From Erodium maritimum (lineage: Eukaryota > Streptophyta > Magnoliopsida > Geraniales > Geraniaceae): a DNA stretch of 64,000 nt. The position numbers and the translations under genes are program-made. This document shows, piece after piece, positions 37,100-48,491 of the stretch. Every line of letters starts with the position of its first letter. The stretch's first letter is position 1. The notes below the pieces were generated by a model that saw only the letters and a program-made list of their open reading frames with translations, was not told the DNA's origin and searched no databases. The stretch covers positions 9,810,001-9,874,000 of the forward strand of contig OY997588.1 of the NCBI GenBank assembly GCA_963921825.1, written 5' to 3'.

Positions 37100-37270
37100 A
37101 GAAACCAGAGGAAGGCATGTGGTAGGAGAAGGTCGCCGATTGAAGTCAGTCGGCCTGAGTGGCCGATTGGAGTCAATCGGCCAGAGTATCGTACCAAGGT
37201 AATCGGCCTAGTGACTCCCTACGGCCATCGGCCAGGGACTCCTTCGGCCACATCTCGCCGATCGGCCGGA
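37100..37270. repeat. left subterminal CGGCC/GATCGG-rich zone of the MULE
   Basis: Phrases such as GTCGGCC, GGCCGATTGGAGTC, AATCGGCC and CTCGCCGATCGGCC recur on both strands. They resemble the array at 44690-45130, consistent with transposase-binding subterminal repeats. The block 37020-37085 beside it has short repeats of GGAGTAGATTGGAAAAGG. Confidence 0.6.
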
Positions 37271-37383
37271 TGCATAATACTAGAGTACCCTACATTTTTA
37301 GTATTGTTAGTATTGTTAGTATTATTGGTCTGTGTATGGTTGATGTAATGTCCTAAATGAAGTAGGTTGTAATTGTACAGGAA

Positions 37384-39872
37384 ATGGGTGAAGTTGCAGT
37401 GATTCATGCTACTTACGGTGGGGAATATAAGGTAGAGGAGGATGGGAACTATAAATGGATATCATCAACAAACAATAAAATTATTGGTCTTGCTATTGCT
37501 GATGGTGCCAATGCAACATTGAAAACATTAAAGGAACTGCTGTATTCCGAAATTGGGGTGAATGAAAATGATACAGAATTGAAACTTAGTTACCAACCTT
37601 ATTTGCCCAATTACACAGAAATTATCTCTCCAGTTTGGATTGTAACGGATATGGGTGTTCGGTATGTAGTAGCTGAAAACATGAAAGAATGTCGTAGAAC
37701 CATGTTACGTGTAGAGCTGATCAAAAAAAAAAAGATAACAGTGGTGCGGCAGTTGAAGAGAGGGTCCACGATGATGGAAATGAGAATGGTGGGTACGATG
37801 GTCATTTTGACTTGGATATTTGTAGTCGTGTAGAGAACGCTGAGAACCTAGTTATTCGGCGTCGACGTACAGAGGTTGATACTGAGGCAGAAGCATCAGC
37901 TCCAACGCCAGTGATGGTAAGTTTGGATAGTATACCAGGTTCTACGCCAGTGATGGTTAGTTTGGATAGTATACCAGCTCCTACGCCAGTGATGGTAAGT
38001 TTGGATGGTATCGAAGAGAACAGTCAAATGGTGGAGTATTATTCTACAGACCATCAGTTTCCGTTAGATAGCATGGATCCAGAACAAACCAATATCGGTT
38101 TCAGTGATCAGTCAGATTTAGTAGTTGGTAAAAAGTTTCGTAACAAGGAAGCATTTGTTACGTATCTGAGAGAGGTTGCAAAGAAGGGTAAATTTTGGAT
38201 AGACGGAGATAGATCTTCAAAAACTCTATACATTGCAAAATGTCATGGTGTTGATTGTAGATGGAGAGTGCGTGGAGCCAAAGATCGGGGATCTGATGAA
38301 TTCTCCATTAGAACCTACGAGTCTTTCCATACTTGTTTGGCCCGTGATCGCAGCACCCGAAGAGGTCAACTGAGTTCAGAAGCACTGGCCTGTCTCATTG
38401 CTAAAAAATATGCTGGTCAGAAACATATTCCTTGTCCAAGGATGCTTCAAGACGATTGGAAGAATGACAAACTTGGCGAATATAAATACTGGAAGTGTTG
38501 GAGGGCTCGGTTGATGGCGATGATTAAACTTGTAGGGGATCCTGATTTAAGTTATGGATTAATCCCAACATATTTGTTTCAAGTTCGGAAGATGAATGAA
38601 GGGGCAGTAACTCATTTGAAGGTGGATGAGCATGGTAGATTTCACTATGTTTTTATAGCATTTCGACCATGCATTGATGGATTTAAACTTGCCTTGAGAA
38701 AGGTGATCTTAGTAGATGGTACGTGGTTGAAAACAAAGTATAAAGGGGTATTGCTACTTGCAACCGGGGAAGATGGCAACCGTCACCAATATCCTATAGC
38801 TTGGGCTGTGGTTGACAGGGAGACAGACGCTTCATGGAATTGGTTCTTCCAAAAGTTGAGGCCGGAGATCCCGGACGAGGATGACTTGGTTATCCTTTCC
38901 GATAGACATGGAAGTATCAGGAAGGCAGTGATGGAACACTACCCAAAGGCTAAATATGGCCATTGTAGGTGGCATTTGAGTCGAAATGTCAAATCTCATC
39001 ATGGGGGAAGGGACAGGGAGGGTATTTCTCAGTTATTCCAAAAAGTTGTTGATGCGTACACACCAGAAAAGTTCAATGCTAGGTGGGAACAGTTCCAAGA
39101 ATTGTACCCCGAGGCTGCGAGATATGTGGAGACAACGAACATAGAACGTCCTCAATGGGCGAGAGCTTTCTTCGAGGCCGCTCGGTACAATATCATGACA
39201 ACGAACGGTTGTGAATCCATCAACAACGCATTACGAAAACAGAGAGAGTGGCCCATTATTGCGTTGTTCAACGTCATACAGGAAAAGGTTAGTGAATGGT
39301 TCATGCTACGTCGAGATGTGATGGCCAAATTACCGGATCGCCAAGTTGTGGTTCCGAAGGTAGAGAGTATCATTGCTAAGAGGATCTTCAAAGCGAAGGA
39401 AATGCAAATAACACCACTGAACAGACTTGGCCAGTATCGGGTTACCGGTCCTTTCGATGACGTCTTGGTTGATTTGGTTAAGAGGACATGCGGTTGTCGG
39501 AAGTTTGACATCGATAGAATGCCTTGTACTCATGCCTTAGCGTGTTGTGAGGATGCTAACATGGATATGTACGAGCTATGCGATGACTACTATTCGGTAC
39601 AAGCATGGGCGCGCGCTTATCATGGAACCATTTATCCAGTGTTACGAGAAACGGAGTGGAATGTTGATGAACTTCGTGACCTTATTGACGTTGAGCCACC
39701 AAAGTTTGTAGTTGAACTCGGTAGAAGAGTTGAGAGAAGAATTCCTTCAGCAGGTGAGGACCCTAGAGCGACTGCAGCGGCTCCAAAGCGTCCACGAAAA
39801 TGTGGAATTTGTTCGACTGTTGGTCACAACAAACGAACTTGTCCTTCGGTTGCTTCTACATCTAATGTGTAG
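37384..39872 (+). CDS. MURA-type MULE transposase, one frameshift
   Basis: Reading starts at MGEVAVIHATYGGEYKVEED (37384) with an N-terminal PB1-like domain and runs in one frame to an 11-A run at 37723-37733. From there the conserved protein continues in the +1-shifted frame to 39872, about 829 residues in all. The MULE domain has Asp in ILVDGTW (38.71 kb), Asp in ILSDRHGS (38.90 kb), GHCRWH, and Glu in NGCESINN (39.21 kb), so the DDE triad is present. A SWIM zinc finger follows (TCGCRKFDIDRMPCTHA, about 39.49-39.54 kb) and then a CCHC knuckle (CGICSTVGHNKRTC). The run is one A short of restoring the frame. It is either a recent loss-of-function mutation, a sequencing error or a slippage site. 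No other stop is seen. Confidence 0.88.
37890..38011 (+). repeat. 39-bp in-frame triplication in the transposase gene
   Basis: Three tandem units encode PTPVMVSLDSIP-like peptides (CCAGTGATGGT ... GTTTGGATAGTATACCA). They lie in the linker between the N-terminal domain and the DNA-binding region. Confidence 0.85.
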
Positions 39873-40039
39873 GATAATTTATGTTTGTTTCACGGACTAT
39901 GTATTTGTTTTCGATTATGCTACTATTTGTAACTCGAATATATGTTTAAGGGTATCATGTATTCCTTAGATGTGTTGAATGTATCCGATGGCAAGGTTTG
40001 TAGCCTACAAATTGTAGGTAAGTGCAGTTGGCCGATCGG

Positions 40040-40545
40040 CTAATTACACAAGGCAATCTGCCGATCGGAAATTCCAGAGAGTAGTGAATTTTTGAACAAG
40101 GACCAATCGGCGGAGGAATGACATATTCGGCGGAGGATTGATATATGTTTTAGGGTTTAGCGTAATAGGGTTTGGCATACTCGGCGGGGGATTGACCTGC
40201 TCGGTCGAGGATTGACTTCACTCGGCCGAGGATTGACATCAGTCGGCGGAGGATTGGTTGTACGGATTAGGGTACTAGGGTTTAGGGTTAGGGTTGTTCA
40301 AACTCGGCGGGGGAATGACATCAGTCGGCGGATGATTGACATCAGTCGGCGGAGGATTGACATCAGTCGGCGAAGGATTGGTTGTACGGATTAGGGTGTT
40401 AGGGTTTAGGGTTAGGGTTTGGCAAACTCGGCGGGGGATTGACCTGCTCGGCCGAGGATTGACTTCACTCGGCGGAGGATTGAATTGATCGGCGGAGGAT
40501 TGACGTCAATCTTCGGGGGAATGACTTCAGTCGGCCGGGGATTGG
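40040..40545 (+). repeat. CGGCGGAGGATTGAC minisatellite (central array)
   Basis: About 15 imperfect copies of a 19-23 bp unit, CGGCGGAGGATTGACATCAGT and variants with GGCCGAGG, GGCGGGGG or GAATGAC. A second short block is at 41035-41120. The same unit, in the same orientation, recurs at 44760-45130 beyond the Ulp1-like gene. Confidence 0.85.
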
Positions 40546-41012
40546 GACCAGAATCATCGGTATATGACAAAACATAACCTAATTTCATTTGATTTCATCC
40601 AAACAGCATACTTATGGATGTTCAAAACCAAACAACATTACGTATTAGGTTTAGGGTTTAGGGATACTGTAGTAGTGTTAGACTGTACCTATTAGGTTTA
40701 GGGTTTAGGGTTTCAACTGTAGGGGTTATAGTTTTAGGGTTACAGTTGTAGTGTTAGAGTTTTATGCTTCAAGTGTACTTCTTACAAATGGTTTCTTAGG
40801 GTTTTGGGTGTATGGGTTACCCTGTTAGGGTTACAATCTTAGGGTTAGAGTTTGAGGGTTAGAGTGTTGGGTTGAGTTCTAGGGTTTGGCTTGTAGGGTT
40901 ATGGTTTTTCTCGTTTAGAGTTGACTTATTAAGGTTGGTTTTAAGGTTTCCAGTGTTGAGGTTTATGGATAAGGGTTTGAGGATTGGTTTTAGGGATTAG
41001 GGTTTAGGGTTA
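40260..41012 (+). repeat. interstitial telomere-like repeats
   Basis: Many copies of GGGTTTAG/GGTTAGGG, with short runs of GTTTAGGGTTTAGGG (for example 40270-40290, 40398-40418, 40650-40670, 40698-40712 and 40994-41010), scattered in G/T-rich sequence. They correspond to the plant telomere unit TTTAGGG in degenerate form and lie between the two convergent genes of the MULE. Confidence 0.75.
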
Positions 41013-41265
41013 GAGAATTTGGGTTGTGTCCTAATCGGCGACGGATTGAACTACTCGGCGGCGGATTGAACCATTCGGTGGGGGAATGACTTCATTCGGC
41101 GGGGGAATGACTTCATTCGGCGGTGGATTGGGACCAGAATCATCGGTATATTACAAAACAAAACATAAGATAATTTCATTTTATTTAATCCAATTTAGGG
41201 GTGTTCACCATCAAGGGGTGGAGGACACCGTAGGTTCTTCTGTTGCAGGGCTTCCAATTACGATA

Positions 41266-41310
41266 TATGGTCTGAGGTGTGGTTCGTCGTTAAAGGGACA
41301 CCAATTACGA
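41266..41310 (+). repeat. inverted copy of a DUF1985-coding segment
   Basis: This stretch (GGTCTGAGGTGTGGTTCGTC ... AAAGGGACACCAATTA) is a nearly identical, opposite-oriented copy of 44184-44226, which encodes WSEVWFVVKGTPI on the minus strand. It lies just beyond the 3' end of the same gene. Confidence 0.85.
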
Positions 41311-41421
41311 TATATGCAAAAATAAACTTTCAAGGTCTAACACATATATATGCAAAAATAAAAAGCAGATACTGCAACAGTCACACGTTTTGGGGTTTCA
41401 GTTTATATAGAGTACAAAAGT

Positions 41422-44400
41422 CTACAAAAGATGTTGGTGATCCGTCAGCATATGAACACAATACTTCTTGCGGAACTGGCGAATTAGGCTGGTTCTCACG
41501 TTAGGCTCGATATCTAGTCCCGCCAACTCAAGTTCGATGAACTTAAGTGCATAGATCCCAGAATCGCCCGTCCTACAAACGCAACACAATTATTTAAACT
41601 AAGTGAAAAAATTATTAAAGGACTTGTGACATACTTTGTAACTTGAGGTAGATGGGCCACCCTCTCGAACGGGAAGTCCTGCTCATAAGGCGCCAACGTC
41701 TCGGCTGATCCGGGTAAAACACGATGGAGCATCTTGGGGATCATATGCACATAAGGTTGCATTGTAGTCACTAACTTGTTGGCGGCTAGAGCTTTTGTGG
41801 AGCTGTCGTACACTTTGATCCTACGCGCCTGTACGTCAACGACCAGCAATAGCCAGTGGCCCATCACCAATCTCATTGGAAAATAAATGTGCTGAGCATA
41901 CGTCCACGGCTTACTATGCATCTCCGGCATCTTCCCCCGAGCATATTCCATCAAGCGGAGGTCTGGTTCAACTCGGGCTTCAAACTGTGCCTCCAATAGT
42001 TTATGGAACTGCACATCCAGTACTATTTGCCCCGGAACTTTGAAAACCCTAGGATAACGAAGTTGCCTCAACCGTATCCCAATCGACGAATCATCCATTT
42101 GCTGCACAAACGTAGTACTGTTTATAAGCATTTACCAAAATTAAAGCATGAAAAAGGTAAATATTTTAAAACGCATTACCTCTTCGGTGACCCATCTAGC
42201 GCTTGTTGCGAGGGCTATGAAATAAGTGCTGTGCATCGGGGCATCCGCGGGGAAACGCCTTTCATCGACCGCATTCGAAACCACGGCCAACTGATGAGGT
42301 ATCGTCTTTGTAGGCTTCCACTCTGTCACCTCAGTCCCTAGTATCGTACTAACCACTCGGGATCTCTTTCTCTTCCGTGAACTAGGAGCCGGGGGACTGC
42401 CGAGGATATCAACTAAAGATCCCCGGACAATAGGACTACCATGTTGGGCCGTAGACTGAACCTCCCCAATGCCTTCTGCCCCCTCATCTGCAGCTTCTTC
42501 TGAGTTGTCCCTAAGCCAAGAAGTCACAGTCTGCAACGCACCCTCAGCAGGCTCAGCTGCAGCCACCTGCTCTGAATGATGCTGATCCTCCGACTCCCCC
42601 ACCTGCTCCGAATGATGCTGATCCTCCGACTCCCCCACCTCTTCAACTGCTGCACATGATGCTTGTGGCTGAGACGTAACAACCCTCACAGATACAGGGA
42701 GAGGCTCAGACACTGCCACCTGGTGCGCTCCTCCAACCGAGGTACCTGATGGACGACTAGCAGAATGAGCCTGAGACTGACAATCAACAACCTCCTCCAC
42801 AGGGGCAGCAAGAGGATCGCCGGGGGGGCCCATCAGAATGGTGGCGTGAACCAGATGGACGGGGACCCGACTTGTCTCGCTGGGGGGTGGATGCGACTCG
42901 GATGGCAGGCGCTGAGGCACGTCACGGGCACCGGCCTGGGCGCGAAGTAGGTTGAGGATCTCAGTTATTTGACCCTCAACCGCTCGTAATCTATCGTCCA
43001 CACCTCGGATCTCGTCCCGGACCGTTCGGATATCATCCCGGACAGCCTGGATATCAGCTGGGACTGCCGACTGAGCACCAGCCCGCCCCCCTTCCTCCTG
43101 AGCAGTGTGTACGGGGTCTTCTTCACTGTTTCGATCACCGGCCCTATCTGCCTGCGCCTCAGCCTGACGAGACGACTGGCCAATTTCCATCGTTCTGGCT
43201 GCCTCCTCACCTACCTCCTCATCCACAACCGGGTTCCCTTCATCATCCTCCCATTCAATTGTCCCGCCCCTCTCTAGAATTTCAGAAATCCTGTCCGTTC
43301 TAGGATTCCTCTCCCCTGCCGGTATTTCTGCGATATCCTGCATCCACGGACGTTGCATCTCTGCTTCCGTAGGTATGAGGATACTCTGGGCCACCTGCAC
43401 CTGCACACAAATTCCATTTACATGAATTTGATATTCCCGATGTCCTTCAGAAGTACGTTAATATATACATGCAATTGAATTAAATTGCTTAAATTGTATT
43501 ACCTCAGGTTTTGCAAGTTCTGCAGTAACTGCTTCCGCCGCCGGTGCCTTTGCCCACGACATGTTCCATTTGAACATTCGTGGCAACTCATCTGTGTATC
43601 CCTCGTTCTCCTTCACAAATGCTTCGGCAAGTTTGGGAATACACTCCAATGCCAATATCTATTACGTACAGAAGTTAATTTATCAGCGATAATATGATTT
43701 AGAAAATGATAAAACTATTAATAAATAATTGGACTGATGTTACTTACCATTAACGCAGGGATAAAACAAGAGAAGGTGTATGTCGCACCCCTTCTATCTG
43801 CTCCCAAGCCCTCGGACTTAGCTCTCAAGTCTCGAAAGCACTCATCCCTCAGACGTTCGAAGGACACATATCCCCAGGGGAACCTCTCAAACATTTCTAT
43901 GTTGTCCACAAGCCCCAACCACTTCGCATCGATCGCTTTGTGTTTTTTTGACCTTGCAAATTTCTCGCTCTTCCGCGATTCTTCGGCGGCCTGTCGACAG
44001 GTTGTCCTTTAGTTCTTTTAACTTCTTCTCAAGGTCTAAAACCGACACTCCACGATTGTGATCTTGGAAATGTCTTTGCTTGAATGCTGTCGACTTCATT
44101 TGCTCTACCAACGCTGGGTCTTCCAAATCTGGAGCTGAGCAGCATAACCCAGTGATGATCGCATACTCCTTGATGGACAACCTAATTGGTGTCCCTTTAA
44201 CGACGAACCACACCTCAGACCATGGACAAACATCTGAGCTCCTCACGACAAGGGCCCACACAATGTTGTTTGACTGGTTAAACTTCGTCGGTAAGTTCAG
44301 GAACTTACCGAAAGGACCCTGCTCAATAGCTGCAACTATGTTCTCATTACCATCCCTTAACTCTTTCACGTCCTTTATCCACTTCTCATACCCACATCTC

Positions 44401-44549
44401 ACGGTTATCCGACATTCGAACAACTCATGTTCTTCGAGTTTAGTTCGAAGTCGACGAACCCTATTCGGGTGCTCAGACGGGGTTGCACTTGCAACTGACC
44501 GGCTGATACTGGCATCGCTTTGTTCAACACCTTGCCCTTCTGTTGCCAT
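41422..44549 (-). CDS. MULE-borne DUF1985/Ulp1-like (C48) protein, catalytic Cys replaced
   Basis: Five exons can be read: 44549-43748, 43658-43503, 43400-42180, 42101-41635 and 41572-41422. The first exon encodes a DUF1985 domain (SEVWFVVKGTPIRLSIKEYA, then IITGLC), the usual N-terminal partner of plant Ulp1-like transposon proteins. It contains a +1 shift in a 7-A run near 43944; the frame is restored as KKHKAIDAKWLGLVDN. The middle exon is a low-complexity linker with a tandem GESEDQHHSEQV repeat and a coiled-coil-like segment (RDDIRTVRDEIRGVDDRLRA). The last exons form the peptidase-like domain: His in GHWLLLVVD and Asp in IKVYDSS are present. The nucleophile site, normally DCGIY, is DSGIY (TCT at 41562-41560). 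If made, it is probably not an active cysteine protease. Confidence 0.78.
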
Positions 44550-44689
44550 TTACCGAGGCTATTGCAATTCCAATGACAATATAAAACAAGCTCAAATAAA
44601 TACTCCTATAATTCCAATACCAATTGCATAATTCAATTATGAGTGAACCAGAAGCAAAACATTAAAATCTGACAATGACTCATTTTTGT

Positions 44690-45130
44690 GTCATTGGCCG
44701 ATCGGCGAATAACCTCGCCGATCGGAAATTCCAGAGAGCATGTGTTTTCGACACCTCCACCACTCGGCGGAGGATTGACCCACTCGGCCGAGGATTGACA
44801 ACCCCTTGGAGGATTGAGAAATCCTCGGCCAAATTTTGGAGGATTGATCCATTTCCTCAGTGTTCACTACACTGGAGGATTGACAGATCCTCGGCCAAAT
44901 TTTGGAGGATTGACTCGGCCAACTGGAAGATTGACACATCCTCGGCCACATTTTGGAGGATTGACCCATTTCCTCAGTGTTAACTACACTGGAGGATTGA
45001 CAGATCCTCGGCCAATGTTCGGCCATCGTTTGGAGGATTATCACCTAAATCGGCCAATGTTCGGCCAGATTTAGGTTTTCCTCGGCCAGTCAACTAGGTC
45101 GCCCTGGGGGTTCAATCCTCCGCCGAATTA
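44690..45130 (+). repeat. right subterminal GGAGGATTGAC array of the MULE
   Basis: Repeated TCGGCGGAGGATTGAC, GGCCGAGGATTGAC and a longer unit of about 95-110 bp containing TGGAGGATTGACAGATCCTC, then GGCCAAATTTTGGAGGATTG, duplicated at about 44860-44910 and 44935-45010. The array starts with GGCCGATCGGCGAATAACC, which also occurs in similar form near 40030. Confidence 0.8.
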
Positions 45131-46544
45131 AAGTCACTCGGCGGGGCTTTGGCCATTTCCCGGCAATGGCCATCATCGCCGGCGATTTCCCACATTTACC
45201 AGCGATGAACCTAACTCTACCTTCTACCTACACAAACCCAAAATTCTAACCTGAAACGAGTAGCTGCGAGTTGAATGGACCCTCGAGACTGAGTTGGAGC
45301 CGCCGCCGTCGATATTTGAAGAGACCCACTGCTTAGATGAAGACGAAGAAGACGGAGTCGACGTCGATAGTTGCCGGTTTTTTCTCGTGTTTGAATGCCG
45401 AGAATCGGGTAAGTGGAGGAAGAAGATGAAGAGGCGGGGTCGGGGTTAGAATGAAAATTGTAGTAAAGTAGGAATGGTTTTTTCGTCATTTCATAGCTTT
45501 TCTATTAAAAAAATAAAAAACAAATGCTCAAACCCAGATTGCCAAATTACGGAGGCTACCCCTCAAATTTCATCTTCTATGAAGGCTCTCAGCACAATTT
45601 CCCCCTCTACACTACTATTAGTTTCTTCTTCTTCTTCTTCCTTTTATTTATTTTTAATTCAACGATAATTAGTTCCCCCTTTTAGTTTTGTTTTGGCTAA
45701 TTTTCAAAACCCATGATCACTTTGAAAAGTTACAAAATAGGGGAAAAGGAACAAAATGTATTTGTGGTGGGAAGAAACCAAAAGTCTTGTACTCCAATTC
45801 TCCTAGAATACTACACAAATTCTACTAACTTGCTCAAGGATCATTTATGTTCACCAATTCAAGGAATAGACCCCACATTTATTTTACTTTTTTATTTTCA
45901 CCCCACTTCTTTTTCTTTTCCAACTTCATCCATGCAAGTGCTGAGAAATTGATGGTGTGTGTATTGTGCAGAGCTAAAACCAGAATGTTCCTATAAATAA
46001 ATAAGACGATCATAATAATGTGGTTGTCTTTTACCGACTTTGAGTATGTATTTCAGAAACTTGAATGAAGACAAATTTAGATGAATTACACAAGTTATTG
46101 ACATAAATTTGACATGTATTAATTCCATATAAACGCTGCTAATTGAATTCAATTACAACTTGGCATCATAATGTGGATTTATCTAACGTGGCACCTTTCT
46201 CATTAAATCTCATTCACAAGGAAGACAACACGCCAAGCACGACTAATGAGATCGAGTTTCACAATAAATTTTTACCATCAAGACAAATTATGCACTTGTG
46301 TGTAGTTCACGTTAAGTATATATATTATACAATTCAAAACTATATTAATTTTCTTGTGACGGAGCAATAACATTATTGACGTAATCTAAGATACGGGGCT
46401 TATAGTATATATACTACAATCCTACTTTACTTATGTTGTATCACACTTTTTTAACACAATTTACAGTACCATTCAGGTTGTCCCATTGTATATATGGCCA
46501 CTTTCTCTGTAAGTTGGTGCAATAGTTTTGGGTATAGTTTGTAG
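45131..46544. other. MULE right flank and AT-rich intergenic region
   Basis: The segment 45150-45440 is GC-rich with repeated CGACGTCG-like and GAAGA phrases and may still belong to the MULE. From 45490 on it is AT-rich with no gene. Small frames (45713-45952, 46143-46370) lack domains. Confidence 0.4.
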
Positions 46545-47308
46545 GGTTAATTGCAATTACAGACCTTAATTTGATATGATTATCAAATACATATCCTTAT
46601 GTTTTTTAACTGAAATATACACATATGTTTTCACATTTAACGATTTATCTTTTCCGTCTAATTTATCATCTATTTTACTGTTCACTTTTTAGAAATGCCC
46701 TAAACACCTTTAGTTATAAAAATCAGAATTACTAAATGATATTTTAGAAAATCAGAATTATTAAAATAATTTATAAACACAATTATTTTGGAAATTCAGT
46801 TTTTGTTTATAAAAAAATCAATTTGATTTTTGAAATCAAAATTTTATTTTAAAATTACAGTTTATTTATAAAAATAAATATTATTTTAACAATTTTATTT
46901 TTTTCAATCCAAATTTTATTTATATAAAAAATTAATTCTTTATTAATATTTATTTATTTTATTTTGAAAATCCAATTTTTTTATAGAATATATTTTTATT
47001 TATAAAAAAATATTAATCATATTATAATATATTCATTCAGTTTTTGTTTATAAAAAAAATAAAATTTATTATTTAAAATCAAAATTTTATTTTAAAAATC
47101 ATTTTTATTTTTTAAAAATACAAATTTTATTTGAAGAAATCCAAATTTTATTTTAAAATATAGTTTTATTTATAAAAATATTTTTTCATTTATATAATCT
47201 GTAATAGAGAAAAAAATCAAATAGAAACTCACCCTTAACCTAAAAACCGTGAGAACCCATCCAAGTCATCCATTTCATAAATGAATGGATGAGATGAAAT
47301 TGAGTAGT

Positions 47309-48000
47309 TGTCACGCCCCAAATCCGATTTTGACCGGATTCAAGACGTGAGTTAAAGTAAAGATAAATAACAATAAATCGATAAACTTTAACAACATTAA
47401 AGTCCAAGTACTCCTCATAAACAGATTAAAAAAAATTAAAACAAATAAGACATGGTTTGAACAAAGTTGAGGGTACGTCTCTAACATAACAATCCCGGAC
47501 CCTCAACAAGCTCTCGAGCTCTGAGACATCCTCAAGGCCTACTCAGCACTGAAACCTGTGAACAACAATAAACAGAGAGGGGTGTGAGCTTTCGCTCAAT
47601 ACGAAAAAGTAGCAAGTAATGAAAGAGCCCCCGCTTTTAAAACAAAAATCAAGATTTGGATCATTAACACAACTCGCCAAAATATGAGATTTATAATAGG
47701 TACAAGGCTTAACAAAATAGTAACTCAAAGGAAATTAACGGAAGACAAGTTTATCCACAAATAAAAATAACTAGTGAAACGACCCACGGGTCAAGATAGT
47801 TTAATCAACAAAGGGAACAACTAACGGGATACACAAATATCAAAAAAAAAATAGATAAACAAGACTGCAAGACTCCGGTCCACACACGGACCAATATAAT
47901 ATAACGGAAAGCCCCTCCATCCAGAGGGCACACATACATCGGTACTCCCGGAAACATCCCCGCGGGACGCATACATCGGGGCTCCCGGAAATGGAGATGG
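47309..48000 (-). mobile_element. partial LTR of the GCGTGACA-ending family
   Basis: It begins TGTCACGCCCCAAATCCG, the complement of the common LTR 3' end, and keeps the following landmarks of the family (CTCTGAGAC, GTGAGCTTTCGCTCA, and the CCAGAGG-containing block near 47930). Similarity is lost near 48000. The 5' end of the LTR is not identified. Confidence 0.6.
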
Positions 48001-48370
48001 AAGCGGAGATGGAGAAAAGAAGGAGGCGCTTAGATCTGGACAACTCCAGTTCAAGATCTCCTTGTTGACGTTGAACTCGATTTTGGAAGAGGTGAGCTCA
48101 TCGGAAAACGCCAGATCTAAGCTAAGAACGAGTGGAGGTGAGGTCGCCGGACAACGCCTATTCCCGTGGTTCATCTTCATACTTTCATAGATCTTCATCT
48201 CGGTCGGACATTGCGGACTCTGGTGGTGGGTCCTCGGTCTCCTCCATATTCCCCCCATCACCATATCTGAAAGCTCGCCTATTTCTCCCTCTTAAACCAA
48301 ATCAAAAAAGGCCCCCGCAAAACCTCACCTCCTTATCCTACTCAAACCCAACCCATAACTTTTCTTCAAC

Positions 48371-48491
48371 TGTAAAAACCGCCCCCGGTCGAACCGATGG
48401 TTTTTGGCGAAAATTGACTTTATTATTATTGTTTTCCTTTTATTTTAGTTCACGCCTCGAGTCCGGTCAAAACCGGATTTGGAGCGTGACA
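48371..48491 (+). mobile_element. 121-bp miniature LTR with perfect TSD
   Basis: It starts TGTAAAAACCGCCCCCGGTC and ends GGATTTGGAGCGTGACA, the same termini and terminal hairpin (TCCGG-TCAAAA-CCGGA) as the 2.6-kb LTRs. It is flanked by the perfect 5-bp TSD TCAAC (48366-48370 and 48492-48496). It is effectively an LTR reduced to both ends. Confidence 0.8.

Larger units (their letters stand above)
36600..45480. mobile_element. Mutator-like element carrying a Ulp1-like gene (KI/Kaonashi-type MULE)
   Basis: The element encodes a MURA-type transposase on + (37384-39872) and a DUF1985/Ulp1-like gene on - (44549-41422). The two converge on a repeat-rich non-coding centre. Subterminal zones at both ends carry related CGGCC/CCGAT-rich phrases (37120-37270 and 44690-45130). 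No long TIR or 9-bp TSD was found, which fits the non-TIR MULEs known to carry Ulp1-like genes but leaves both ends uncertain by several hundred bases. Gene content is seen; the element type is inferred from known families. Confidence 0.75.

Noticed and set aside
36472..37197. 241-codon minus-strand frame
   Set aside because: It has no recognisable domain and lies over the MULE's left subterminal region; codon content looks random.
47309..48491. A single TIR transposon bounded by TGTCACGC...GCGTGACA
   Set aside because: The two ends are inverted, but flanks of the outer pair do not match, while 48371-48491 alone has a perfect TSD. Two separate LTR-derived pieces in opposite orientation explain it better.
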